64,000 bases of DNA, taken from contig NZ_FOMW01000005.1 of NCBI RefSeq assembly GCF_900112755.1, positions 124,001 through 188,000 on the forward strand. The letters are read 5' to 3'. Every line of letters begins with the position of its first letter. Position 1 is the stretch's first letter. The notes beneath the pieces were generated by a model, which saw nothing but the letters and a program-made list of their open reading frames with translations, had not been told where the DNA came from and ran no database searches. This document shows, in pieces, positions 43,215 to 51,639 of this stretch. Position numbers and translations under genes: made by a program. The stretch is from Sulfitobacter brevis (GTDB taxonomy: Bacteria > Pseudomonadota > Alphaproteobacteria > Rhodobacterales > Rhodobacteraceae).

Positions 43215-44435
43215 ATGTCCGCGCCCAAGAAAGTTGTCCTCGCCTATTCCGGCGGGCTTGATACCTCGATTATTCTCAAATGGCTGCAAACCGAATATGG
43301 CTGTGAGGTCGTGACCTTTACTGCCGATCTTGGTCAGGGGGAGGAGCTTGAGCCCGCCCGCAAGAAAGCCGAGTTGATGGGGGCCTCCGAGATTTACATC
43401 GAAGACCTGCGCGAAGAATTTGTGCGAGATTTCGTCTTTCCGATGTTCCGCGCCAACGCGCTTTATGAGGGGCTGTATCTGCTCGGCACTTCCATCGCGC
43501 GGCCGCTGATCTCCAAACGTCTGGTCGAGATTGCCGCCGAAACCGGTGCTGATGCTGTGGCGCATGGTGCGACCGGCAAGGGCAACGATCAGGTTCGCTT
43601 TGAACTGGCCGCCTATGCACTGAATCCCGACATCAAGGTGATTGCACCGTGGCGTGAGTGGGATCTGTCCAGCCGCACCAAGTTGCTGGAATTTGCCGAA
43701 CAGAACCAGATTCCGATTGCCAAGGACAAGCGCGGCGAAGCGCCCTTCAGCGTTGATGCCAACCTGCTGCACACTTCCTCGGAAGGCAAAGTGCTGGAAG
43801 ATCCCGGCGTCGAAGCGCCTGAGTATGTTTATCAGCGCACCGTTGATCCGGAAAAAGCCCCCGATACGCCCGAGTTTGTCGAGATCGGGTTCGAGCGCGG
43901 CGATGCTGTGTCGATCAACGGCGAGGCACTGTCGCCGGCCACGATCCTGACCAAACTCAACGAGATCGGTGGCAAGCACGGCGTTGGTCGTCTTGATCTG
44001 GTTGAGGGGCGGTTTGTCGGCATGAAATCCCGTGGCGTCTATGAGACACCGGGCGGGACCTTGCTGCTTGAGGCACACCGCGGGATTGAGCAAATCACGC
44101 TCGACCGTGGCGAAGCGCATTTAAAAGACGAGTTGATGCCGAAGTACGCCGAGCTGATCTATAACGGTTTCTGGTTCAGCCCCGAGCGTGAAATGCTGCA
44201 GGCGCTGATTGACAAGAGCCAAGAGCATGTGACCGGCACCGTTCGCCTGAAACTCTACAAAGGTTCGGCCCGTACCGTCGCGCGTTGGTCCGAGCATTCA
44301 CTCTATTCCGAAGCGCATGTGACGTTCGAAGACGATGCCGGCGCTTATGACCAGAAAGACGCGGCAGGCTTTATCCAGCTGAATGCGCTGCGCCTGAAAC
44401 TGATTGCGGCACGCAACCGCAGGTTGAAAAAATAG
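43215..44435 (+). CDS. argG: argininosuccinate synthase
   Basis: A 406-residue enzyme that joins citrulline and aspartate with ATP to make argininosuccinate. [15 protein letters not shown] is the ATP P-loop, and [25 protein letters not shown] and [15 protein letters not shown] are further family blocks. The length is typical. The gene stands alone, divergent from ilvA, with AAGGAAA before the ATG. It is a second arginine gene in the window but far from argJ, so the arginine genes are not clustered. Confidence 0.97.
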   Translation: MSAPKKVVLAYSGGLDTSIILKWLQTEYGCEVVTFTADLGQGEELEPARKKAELMGASEIYIEDLREEFVRDFVFPMFRANALYEGLYLLGTSIARPLISKRLVEIAAETGADAVAHGATGKGNDQVRFELAAYALNPDIKVIAPWREWDLSSRTKLLEFAEQNQIPIAKDKRGEAPFSVDANLLHTSSEGKVLEDPGVEAPEYVYQRTVDPEKAPDTPEFVEIGFERGDAVSINGEALSPATILTKLNEIGGKHGVGRLDLVEGRFVGMKSRGVYETPGGTLLLEAHRGIEQITLDRGEAHLKDELMPKYAELIYNGFWFSPEREMLQALIDKSQEHVTGTVRLKLYKGSARTVARWSEHSLYSEAHVTFEDDAGAYDQKDAAGFIQLNALRLKLIAARNRRLKK

Positions 44436-44467
44436 TCGTTTCGGCTTGATCAGCCAAGCATACAAAA

Positions 44468-44490
44468 GGCCCGGACTTATCGTCCGGGCC
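44468..44490. terminator. argG: terminator after argG
   Basis: GGCCCGGAC and GTCCGGGCC form a perfect nine-pair stem with a five-base loop, 33 bases after the argG stop. The T-run is only on the minus strand (TTTTG), so on the plus strand it may stop transcription with help, and on the minus strand it can back up the DUF7282 gene terminator. Confidence 0.65.
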
Positions 44491-44519
44491 TCCTACTCAT
44501 TAACAAATACTCGTTAAAC

Positions 44520-44543
44520 AGACCGGCCACACACACAGCCGGC
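44520..44543 (-). terminator. terminator-like hairpin of the DUF7282 gene
   Basis: On the minus strand CCGGC and GCCGG pair across a GT-rich ten-base loop, followed by TCTGTTT. It lies seven bases after the stop codon. The stem is short. Confidence 0.5.
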
Positions 44544-44549
44544 GTAAAC

Positions 44550-44963
44550 TTATTTCGCTGTCACAACCTGCATGACGAGATTTCCGTCAGGCTTGACCGG
44601 GCCGTCTTCTTTGGCGCCCAGCGTGTATTCAAAAACGCCTGTCTTCATTCCGCCATCTTCGGCATGAACCATCAACATCAGCATTTCGCCGGATTTGACT
44701 TCTTCCTGCAGAATCGCTGTGACGTCTGTATTTTCGCCCGCGCGCAGGGGCGCATAGCCAACGACAACGCCTGGCTTCATTTCAGCATCGGTGCGGTGCA
44801 CAACCAACCAGCCGTTCGCGCCGGCCATTACTTTGCCCGCGCTAACGATACCGTTGGATACGTCCTGATCGGCGGCATCAACCATGGCGGCCATATGCGC
44901 GTCGGCGAATGCCATGCCGGCTGTCAACGTCAGTGCGGCGGCAGTGCTCATCAGAAACTTCAT
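44550..44963 (-). CDS. exported DUF7282-like protein
   Basis: A 137-residue secreted protein. The signal peptide ends AFA-DA. The mature domain has AADQDVSNGIVSAGKVMAG, then GWLVVHRTDAEMKPGVVVGY and TLGAKEDGPVKPDGNLVMQVV. The repeated DGWVVVH-type strands and PGxVxGYxPL loop match the DUF7282 pattern seen in halophile and marine secreted proteins. Function is unknown. It is monocistronic and follows CAGGGAG. Confidence 0.65.
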   Translation of the reverse strand: MKFLMSTAAALTLTAGMAFADAHMAAMVDAADQDVSNGIVSAGKVMAGANGWLVVHRTDAEMKPGVVVGYAPLRAGENTDVTAILQEEVKSGEMLMLMVHAEDGGMKTGVFEYTLGAKEDGPVKPDGNLVMQVVTAK

Positions 44964-45035
44964 GGTAATCTCCCTGTTGGAACCAATGCCTCAGTCACGC
45001 AACGCGCGAGGTAGTAGTTTCAGCGGGAAGAAATT

Positions 45036-45728
45036 TTATTTTAGGCGCTGTTCCCAAAGTTCGTTGTAATAGGGCAACGCCGCATCACACACCGATTGCA
45101 ACGGCGCGGGCAGGTCAGGCAGCGGCCCTTCGGCGCCAGCAATGCCCGTGCTGTTATGCACTGCACCATACCAATGCGCGGCCCAGATCCCGTCTTCAGC
45201 ACGCGCACCACGTGGCCAACTCAGCATGGCAGGGTCAAATTCGAGATCGATTGCAGCGCAGAGTTTGCGCAACATGCCTTCGGGATCGGCACGAATGTCT
45301 GTACTGTCGATCACTAAACCGCCGATTTGCGCAAATAGATCGCTTTGTTGTTGATAGCCGATGTCCTGCAAGGTCGGGGCTTCGCGCTTGGCATCATAGC
45401 TGGCGATCACCCGCGCAGGGTGGCGGATCAGGTGGATATGCACACAGTCCTCGGCCCAGCCCATCGGGAAGCCGTCCATCATGTGATGCGGCATCTGCTT
45501 CATATAAAGGTGCGGAGTGCCACCTTGGGTGCAGAGCTTGGCAACCTTTTCGGGGTCGGTCTCATGCGCCTGCAAAATCTCGTCGCGCATCGGGTGGTCA
45601 TATCCGGTAGCGGCCAGATAGGCAGCGTAGAACGGCTCGTCCATCGCCGCAAAATCAGGGCGGGAGGCGAAACTATACATCATTGCCGTGCTCAAATTTC
45701 GGGGCCCTGACCACATGGCGATGCGCAT
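45036..45728 (-). CDS. sulfotransferase-like protein
   Basis: A 230-residue cytoplasmic protein. IAMWSGPRNLSTAMMYSF resembles the PAPS phosphate-binding loop, and HLIRHPARVIASYDAKRE resembles the 3'-phosphate loop of sulfotransferases. Between them MDEPFYAAYL is a common acidic segment. Substrate unknown. The start giving MRIAMWSGPRN is chosen, preceded by GGA; a 35-residue extension is compositionally odd. The gene is divergent from msrA. Confidence 0.75.
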   Translation of the reverse strand: MRIAMWSGPRNLSTAMMYSFASRPDFAAMDEPFYAAYLAATGYDHPMRDEILQAHETDPEKVAKLCTQGGTPHLYMKQMPHHMMDGFPMGWAEDCVHIHLIRHPARVIASYDAKREAPTLQDIGYQQQSDLFAQIGGLVIDSTDIRADPEGMLRKLCAAIDLEFDPAMLSWPRGARAEDGIWAAHWYGAVHNSTGIAGAEGPLPDLPAPLQSVCDAALPYYNELWEQRLK

Positions 45729-45921
45729 AATTTTCCATCCGATATTGAATTTTTTCCGTCTGCGTAGGTATGGCGCGAAGACAGCGCCGCGAAAAGCACG
45801 AAGATATGTTTCATCGTCACACGGGTTGGTCACTGCGCTTCACCACTGCGTGAAATCAGCTGATCCAAGTTGTTCTGTCGCGCATTTCGCGGCAGCCTCA
45901 CGCGCAAAGGGAGAGATCATC

Positions 45922-46569
45922 ATGCGGATTTCAACATTCAAGGTTCTGGCGCTGGCTGCGGCAATGGGGCTGGGGCTATTGGCCCAAACCGGCAAAGCGC
46001 GGGCGGGCACAGAAACACTCACCGTAGCGGGAGGATGCTTTTGGTGCGTGGAGTCCGATTTTGAGTCGGTCAAAGGCGTGGGCGATGTGGTGACTGGATT
46101 TACTGGCGGCACCTCAGCTGGCCCAACCTACGAGAGCCACGGCGACCATATCGAGGCTGCCGTAATTCCGTTCAACAACAGCACGGTAAATGCAAAAACG
46201 TTGCTGGATAAATTCTTTCGCTCGATTGATCCGACCGATGCGGGTGGGCAGTTTTGTGATCGGGGCCATGCCTATTCCACGGCTGTTTTCGTGTCCTCAC
46301 CCCAGCAACGCGCGGCTGCCGAAGCGGCAAAAGCCGAGGCCGAAGCCGCGTTGGGCCAAAAGATTGTCACGCCAATCTACAACGCGGGCGCGTTCTTTCC
46401 GGTCGGGGCCTATCATCAAGATTACTACAAGAGTGACGAACGGCTGGCGATCACCAGCGTCGGCATCGGGCTCAAAAAATCAGAAGCCTACAAACGCTAC
46501 CGCAAAGGCTGTGGCCGTGATGCGCGGGTGAAACAATTGTGGGGTGGTGCCGCGGCTTTCACCCATTAA
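45922..46569 (+). CDS. msrA: periplasmic peptide methionine sulfoxide reductase A
   Basis: A 215-residue enzyme that reduces methionine-S-sulfoxide in proteins. GGCFWCVESDFESVKGV contains the catalytic Cys39. YESHGDHIEAA and GAYHQDYY are other conserved blocks. Unlike the usual cytoplasmic form it has an N-terminal signal (LALAAAMGLGLLAQTGKARA), so it should act in the periplasm. AAAGGGAG sits before the ATG. The stop shares TTAA with the PfkB gene, and a dyad lies just after it. Confidence 0.9.
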   Translation: MRISTFKVLALAAAMGLGLLAQTGKARAGTETLTVAGGCFWCVESDFESVKGVGDVVTGFTGGTSAGPTYESHGDHIEAAVIPFNNSTVNAKTLLDKFFRSIDPTDAGGQFCDRGHAYSTAVFVSSPQQRAAAEAAKAEAEAALGQKIVTPIYNAGAFFPVGAYHQDYYKSDERLAITSVGIGLKKSEAYKRYRKGCGRDARVKQLWGGAAAFTH

Positions 46570-47438
46570 TCAAAGTTGTGGTTCCGCACCTCTCGGAGTT
46601 CCGGAACCACATCGGCAGTGCCGCGGCGCGTCACCATCAAAGCCGCTGCGCGCAGCGCCAGATCAAGCGCATCCAGCATTGCCATGCCGCGATCCAGCCC
46701 CGCCACCAGATAGCCGGTGAAGGTGTCACCCGCCCCCGTGGTGTCCACCGCGTTGACCTTGTAGGCAGGGAGGCGCGTGGCAGCCGCGCTATTGCGGGCA
46801 ATGAGCTCGCAGCCCATGCTGCCCAGCGTCACGACGATGTTTTCAATCACCAGATCCGACAGTTCTTTGCCCGTCGCGTCGCGCAATTGCGCGGCTTCAA
46901 CCTCATTTAGAACCAGCAGATCGATATGGTCGATCACTTCTAACACCGCCTCTGCGGAAAATGGCGCTGCGGCATAGACCACCTGCAGGCCCAGTGTTCT
47001 CGCAGTGCGGGCCGCGTAGGGCTGGCCGTTGGTTTCGTTCTGCATCAGCAGCACATCTTTGGCCGAAGCCTGCGTCAGCGCCCCGCCGATCATCTGTTCT
47101 GTCAACACCCCATTCGCGCCTGAAAACAGCACGATGCTATTTTCGCCAGCCCGATCAATGCAGATGTTGGCATGGCCTGTCGGCGTTTCGGTCAGGGTAA
47201 TATGCGGCGTATCGACCCCGTATTCCAACAAGCGATCCACTGCCCACTTACCTTCTGGACCGACGGCACCGATATGCGAAACACGGGCACCGGCGCGGGC
47301 GCAGGCGACGGACATATTCGCGCCCTTGCCGCCCAAGCCCTGCTTGTAGTCGGTTGCGGCCAATGTCTCCCCCGGGGCGACCAAATGCGGCAGATAGTAA
47401 AAGTTATCTACGTTGATCGACCCGAGGTTCCAGATCAT
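46566..47438 (-). CDS. PfkB family sugar kinase, ribokinase-like
   Basis: A 290-residue kinase. GGKGANMSVACARAG is the first PfkB signature and NAVDTTGAGDTFTGYLVAG the second, with the catalytic Asp. The pattern is nearest ribokinase, but sugar specificity is not certain. Its start overlaps the maeB stop in an ATGA junction, so the two are coupled. There is no sugar transporter in the window. Confidence 0.85.
   Translation of the reverse strand: MIWNLGSINVDNFYYLPHLVAPGETLAATDYKQGLGGKGANMSVACARAGARVSHIGAVGPEGKWAVDRLLEYGVDTPHITLTETPTGHANICIDRAGENSIVLFSGANGVLTEQMIGGALTQASAKDVLLMQNETNGQPYAARTARTLGLQVVYAAAPFSAEAVLEVIDHIDLLVLNEVEAAQLRDATGKELSDLVIENIVVTLGSMGCELIARNSAAATRLPAYKVNAVDTTGAGDTFTGYLVAGLDRGMAMLDALDLALRAAALMVTRRGTADVVPELREVRNHNFD
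46577..46611 (+). repeat. 10-bp perfect dyad after msrA
   Basis: TGTGGTTCCG and CGGAACCACA are complementary across 15 bases, seven bases after the msrA stop and inside the coding end of the PfkB gene. It may be a terminator for msrA without a T-run. Confidence 0.4.
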
Positions 47439-49693
47439 TCGCCGACCTTGCACGCCGCCAGTATCGCCATGTTGAGAATGTCGTTGGCGGTGGAGGTGGA
47501 GGAGCATATCTGGATCGATTTATCCAAACCGGTGAGGATCGGGCCAATGACTGTCGCCCCTGCCATCTCCTGCATCAGCTTGACCGAAATGCTGGCCGAA
47601 TGGCGTGCGGGCACCACAAGGATATTTGCCGGACCGGTAAGCCGCGAGAACGGATAGTTCTTCTGGATATCGGTGTTCAACGCGACATCGACGGTCATTT
47701 CGCCTTCGTACTCGAAATCTACGCCACGCGCGTCCAACACCTTGGGCGCCATGCTCATTTTCACAGCACGTTCCGACAGCGGGTAGCCAAACGTCGAGAA
47801 GCTGACAAATGCCACGCGCGGTTCCAGCCCCATATGGCGGGCAACCTGCGCACCGCTGACAGCGATGTTGGCCAGATCATTCTCGTCCGGCCATTCGTGC
47901 ACCAGCGTATCGGCGATAAAGACGATCCGGCCCTTGTGCAAAAGCGCAGTAAAGCCCGCCGCCCCATGTTCGGGATTAGCATCGAAAACGTGGTTCAGAC
48001 GGTCCAGAATATGCGCCGACTTGCGGGTCGCACCGGTCACCAACCCGTCCCCATGCCCGTGCTGTAACATCAGCGCTGCAAAAACGTGGCGGTCCCGTGC
48101 AGCAAGGCGGTGAATATCTTTTGCATCCGCACCTTTGCGCTGCAACCGGTCGTAGAGAAAGGATTTATAAGTCTCGAGGTGCTCGGTATTGGCGGCATTT
48201 ACCACCTCAAGCTCGCGCACCGCGTCTTCCATACCCGTCGCCCGCAGTTTAGTGGCAACGTCATCGGCCCTGCCGACCACCAGCGCTTTGCCCAGACCGG
48301 AGCGCTGATAGAGCACTGCGGCACGCAACACCCGTGGGTCATCACCTTCGGCAAAGATCATCCGCGCTTGGTTGGCACGGGCGCGGGCATTAATGCCGCG
48401 CAGGATATTCGCAGTCGGGTCCATCCGTGATTTCAGGCTCAGCTCATAGGCGTCCATGTCGATGATCGGACGGCGTGCCACACCGGTATCCATCCCCGCC
48501 CGCGCGACTGCCGGCGGGATGCGGTGGATAAGACGCGGGTCAAACGGGGTCGGGATAATGTAATCCCGCCCGAAGGTCAGCGATGTGCCGTAAGCCACAG
48601 CCACCTCGTCCGGTACGTCTTCACGGGCAAGATTGGCGAGCGCATGGGCGCAGGCGATCTTCATTTCGTCGTTGATGGCGCGGGCGTGAATATCAAGCGC
48701 CCCGCGGAACAGGTAGGGAAACCCCAACACGTTGTTTACCTGATTGGGGTAATCGCTGCGTCCGGTCGCCACGATGGCATCTGCGCGCACGGCGTGGGCC
48801 TCTTCGGGGGTGATCTCCGGATCAGGGTTTGCCATGGCAAAAATAACCGGATTGGGGGCCATGCTCGCTACCATATCAGGCGTGACAGCGCCTTTGGCAG
48901 AAACGCCCAGAAAGACATCCGCCCCCTTCATCGCATCGGTGAGGCTGCGCAAGTCGGTGTTGGCGGCATGGGCAGATTTCCACTGGTTCATGCCTTCAGC
49001 GCGGCCCTGATAGATCACGCCCTTGGTGTCGCACATGATGCAATTGTCGTGCCGTGCACCCATCGCCTTGAGCAATTCAAGGCAAGCGATGCCCGCCGCC
49101 CCCGCCCCGTTCAGCACAATCCGCACATCTTCGATTTTCTTACCCGACAAATGCAGTGCGTTCAAAAGACCGGCCGCGCAGATTACCGCCGTGCCATGCT
49201 GATCGTCATGAAAGACCGGAATATCCATCTCTTCCTTGAGCCGCTGCTCAATGATGAAACATTCGGGTGCTTTGATGTCTTCTAGGTTAATGCCGCCAAA
49301 GGACGGCCCCATAAGCCGCACGGCGCGGCAAAACTCATCAGGGTCTTCGGTGTCGAGCTCGATATCAATGGAGTTCACGTCGGCAAAGCGTTTGAACAGA
49401 ACCGCCTTGCCTTCCATCACCGGTTTGGAGGCCAGAGCGCCCAAATTTCCCAACCCCAAAACCGCCGTTCCGTTCGAGATCACCGCCACAAGGTTGCCCT
49501 TGTTGGTGTAGTCATAGGCTGTCTCGGGGTTTGCGGCGATTGCCTCGCAGGGCACGGCCACGCCCGGCGAATACGCGAGGCTGAGATCGCGCTGGGTGGT
49601 CATTGGAACGGTGGCGGTAATTTCAAACTTGCCTGGCGTCGGCTCAAGATGAAAAGCAAGCGCCTCTTCCGAGGTGATACGGTTCTTATTCAC
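47435..49693 (-). CDS. maeB: NADP-dependent malic enzyme with phosphotransacetylase-like domain
   Basis: A 752-residue enzyme. The malic part (about 1-420) makes pyruvate and NADPH from malate, with AYSPGVAVPCEAI, VFHDDQHGTAVI and NGAGAAGIACLELL. Residues about 430-750 are a phosphate acetyltransferase-like domain (ARANQARMIFAEGDDPRVLR) that in related enzymes senses acetyl-CoA and lacks catalysis. The GTG start follows GGAGGAG and matches the family start (NKNRITSEEALAFH). It is coupled to the PfkB kinase gene. Confidence 0.95.
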   Translation of the reverse strand: MNKNRITSEEALAFHLEPTPGKFEITATVPMTTQRDLSLAYSPGVAVPCEAIAANPETAYDYTNKGNLVAVISNGTAVLGLGNLGALASKPVMEGKAVLFKRFADVNSIDIELDTEDPDEFCRAVRLMGPSFGGINLEDIKAPECFIIEQRLKEEMDIPVFHDDQHGTAVICAAGLLNALHLSGKKIEDVRIVLNGAGAAGIACLELLKAMGARHDNCIMCDTKGVIYQGRAEGMNQWKSAHAANTDLRSLTDAMKGADVFLGVSAKGAVTPDMVASMAPNPVIFAMANPDPEITPEEAHAVRADAIVATGRSDYPNQVNNVLGFPYLFRGALDIHARAINDEMKIACAHALANLAREDVPDEVAVAYGTSLTFGRDYIIPTPFDPRLIHRIPPAVARAGMDTGVARRPIIDMDAYELSLKSRMDPTANILRGINARARANQARMIFAEGDDPRVLRAAVLYQRSGLGKALVVGRADDVATKLRATGMEDAVRELEVVNAANTEHLETYKSFLYDRLQRKGADAKDIHRLAARDRHVFAALMLQHGHGDGLVTGATRKSAHILDRLNHVFDANPEHGAAGFTALLHKGRIVFIADTLVHEWPDENDLANIAVSGAQVARHMGLEPRVAFVSFSTFGYPLSERAVKMSMAPKVLDARGVDFEYEGEMTVDVALNTDIQKNYPFSRLTGPANILVVPARHSASISVKLMQEMAGATVIGPILTGLDKSIQICSSTSTANDILNMAILAACKVGE

Positions 49694-49765
49694 GGTATTG
49701 GCTCCTCCCCGGTGCCTTGTTTTATCCTGCATAACGGCGAAATATCCGCAGCACAATCAGGGCAG

Positions 49766-51544
49766 TCAGGTGACGTACCGCACCCATTCGTGCGCGGACA
49801 CAAATCGGTCGTGACGGTCGGGAAAATCCGCCAGCAGCCTCGAGAGCGCCCAGCGGATCACCTGCGGCCGTTCGCATCGGTTCGCACACCAGATCATGCG
49901 TACCAAAGTTTGCCAACGCTTGGGGTCGGCCTTGAAAGCTTGGTCCAGCGCCACAAGTTCGGCCTTAGGCAGATCAAGCTGTTTGCAACAGTCCGCTTTC
50001 AGCAGGCACAATTCAGCGTCCCGTGCGACCATTTCTGCATGACCGGCCAATAACTTTTCGGTCTGATCAAACGCACCAGCGGTGTATGTTGCACGGGCGA
50101 GTTTCTTGAGGTCTGTGCTTTGGGCCAAGGTGGGGAACTGGCCCAAGACTGTCACGATGAAGGCCATAACCTGCCCGATGCCCGCTTCGCCCAACGCCAC
50201 GGGCACGATGCCATCCACGGCGAAGTTCGGCTCTGACAAAGGGTTGTCGGTGTTAAAGTCGGCAAAAAAGCTGATGTATTTACAGCCCGCAGCATTCGCC
50301 AAGGGCCAAAAATCTCCCCAACGGAATTGCGCGGTCTGCAAGGTGCCGATCTCGATCACGTAAGCCTCGGAACTGGCGAACAGCATATTGGTAAATCCGG
50401 CGCCATGGTACGACACCATCGCCTCGGCGTTTGCCATGATCGCGATCTGCTCCAACGGGCTGAGATTTTCAAACACCACGTACTCGAACCCGAACAGACG
50501 AAGATGATCAAAAAGCAGATCCTCGCCCTGCATATGACGCTCACGGCTTTGGCGATCATCCCGCCCGACATAAAACCGTGTTGGCAGATGGCTGAAATCG
50601 CCCCCCTCCAGCGCATCCAGCGCACGTTGGCGCAACAATAAAAGCGCGCTGCTCACCGTGTTCATCGCAAGCTGGGATTGCGCGGCCGCTGTGGCCTGCG
50701 TGCCTGCCCAAACCCGATTCGACAGCGCGAGTGCTGCGAACGGGTCCGATTGCATCGGCTGCTGAAAATGCGCGCCCGCGAGGTCAAAGGCGGTCAGGAC
50801 AAACGGATAGTCTTTCGGTGCACGCTCGAAATGCACCCGCCCGCTAAATTCCGGAAAAAGCGCCTCGACAAAGCTCTCGGCGAACGGGCGCTGCTTTTCC
50901 GCATTATTTGGAAAATGGAAATAGATCTCCCCTTGGAAATCCAGTCCGTCAAGCACGGTGAGTTGCGACAGAGACTCAGTGATAAAATGGAAGTAGTTGA
51001 AGGTGTTGCGGCACGCGACGGCAAAGTCGACGCCCTGTAAAAATCCAGCATCAAGCACCGGGATATGGCTGTCAGGCGCGCCTGCTTGGCACTGCGTGAA
51101 ATAGTCGGCAAGTTGCGGCTTAACCGCCGGCACGCTCGTCTCGCCCTCATCACTCTGCCAGCGATGCTGATTGATGGCCCGCACGCCCGCCGCCCCGCTG
51201 AGCAGCACCTTGTCGTGCGATGTGATGTAGGATTTGCGAAACCCTGCCGCCTGCACCAGGACGGGCACGCAGTTGTAGATGACGGCGGATTTAAATTGCC
51301 GATGCTTTTTCATCAGTGCAATCTGGGTATTGATCATGGCGGTAATGGGCGCATGCGCACTCGCCGCAAAACCCTCAATCGTGGTGTGCGCCAAGGGCTG
51401 CCAGATGAATGTCGGCTTTTGCAGCGTCCACAACCCACCGTCGCGCCAAGGATTAAGGAACAGCTCATCCGGCGGCAATGAAAAGTCGATCTTGTTGCGC
51501 ACGGTCAGCAACACCTTTGGTTGTCGTTTTTGCCAGTTTAACAC
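49766..51544 (-). CDS. glycosyltransferase family 61-like protein
   Basis: A 592-residue protein with a GT61 (DUF563) domain in the middle, about residues 190-430. FNYFHFITESLSQLTVLDG and MVSYHGAGFTNMLFASSEAYVIE are the family signatures. The last 120 residues (from TDLKKLARATYTAGAFDQTEKLL) look like TPR-type helices. The first 150 residues have no clear assignment. It may act in extracellular or capsule polysaccharide synthesis, but no other glycan genes are adjacent. It is divergent from mutS. Confidence 0.75.
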   Translation of the reverse strand: MLNWQKRQPKVLLTVRNKIDFSLPPDELFLNPWRDGGLWTLQKPTFIWQPLAHTTIEGFAASAHAPITAMINTQIALMKKHRQFKSAVIYNCVPVLVQAAGFRKSYITSHDKVLLSGAAGVRAINQHRWQSDEGETSVPAVKPQLADYFTQCQAGAPDSHIPVLDAGFLQGVDFAVACRNTFNYFHFITESLSQLTVLDGLDFQGEIYFHFPNNAEKQRPFAESFVEALFPEFSGRVHFERAPKDYPFVLTAFDLAGAHFQQPMQSDPFAALALSNRVWAGTQATAAAQSQLAMNTVSSALLLLRQRALDALEGGDFSHLPTRFYVGRDDRQSRERHMQGEDLLFDHLRLFGFEYVVFENLSPLEQIAIMANAEAMVSYHGAGFTNMLFASSEAYVIEIGTLQTAQFRWGDFWPLANAAGCKYISFFADFNTDNPLSEPNFAVDGIVPVALGEAGIGQVMAFIVTVLGQFPTLAQSTDLKKLARATYTAGAFDQTEKLLAGHAEMVARDAELCLLKADCCKQLDLPKAELVALDQAFKADPKRWQTLVRMIWCANRCERPQVIRWALSRLLADFPDRHDRFVSAHEWVRYVT

Positions 51545-51639
51545 CCCATTGCCCTCCGTCCACAGCCGAGCCGCGCAGCCTGCCCCTTTCCCTGACAGTC
51601 ATGGTTTTGTAGAGACAGGGAGGCCAAGGGGGCATTCTG

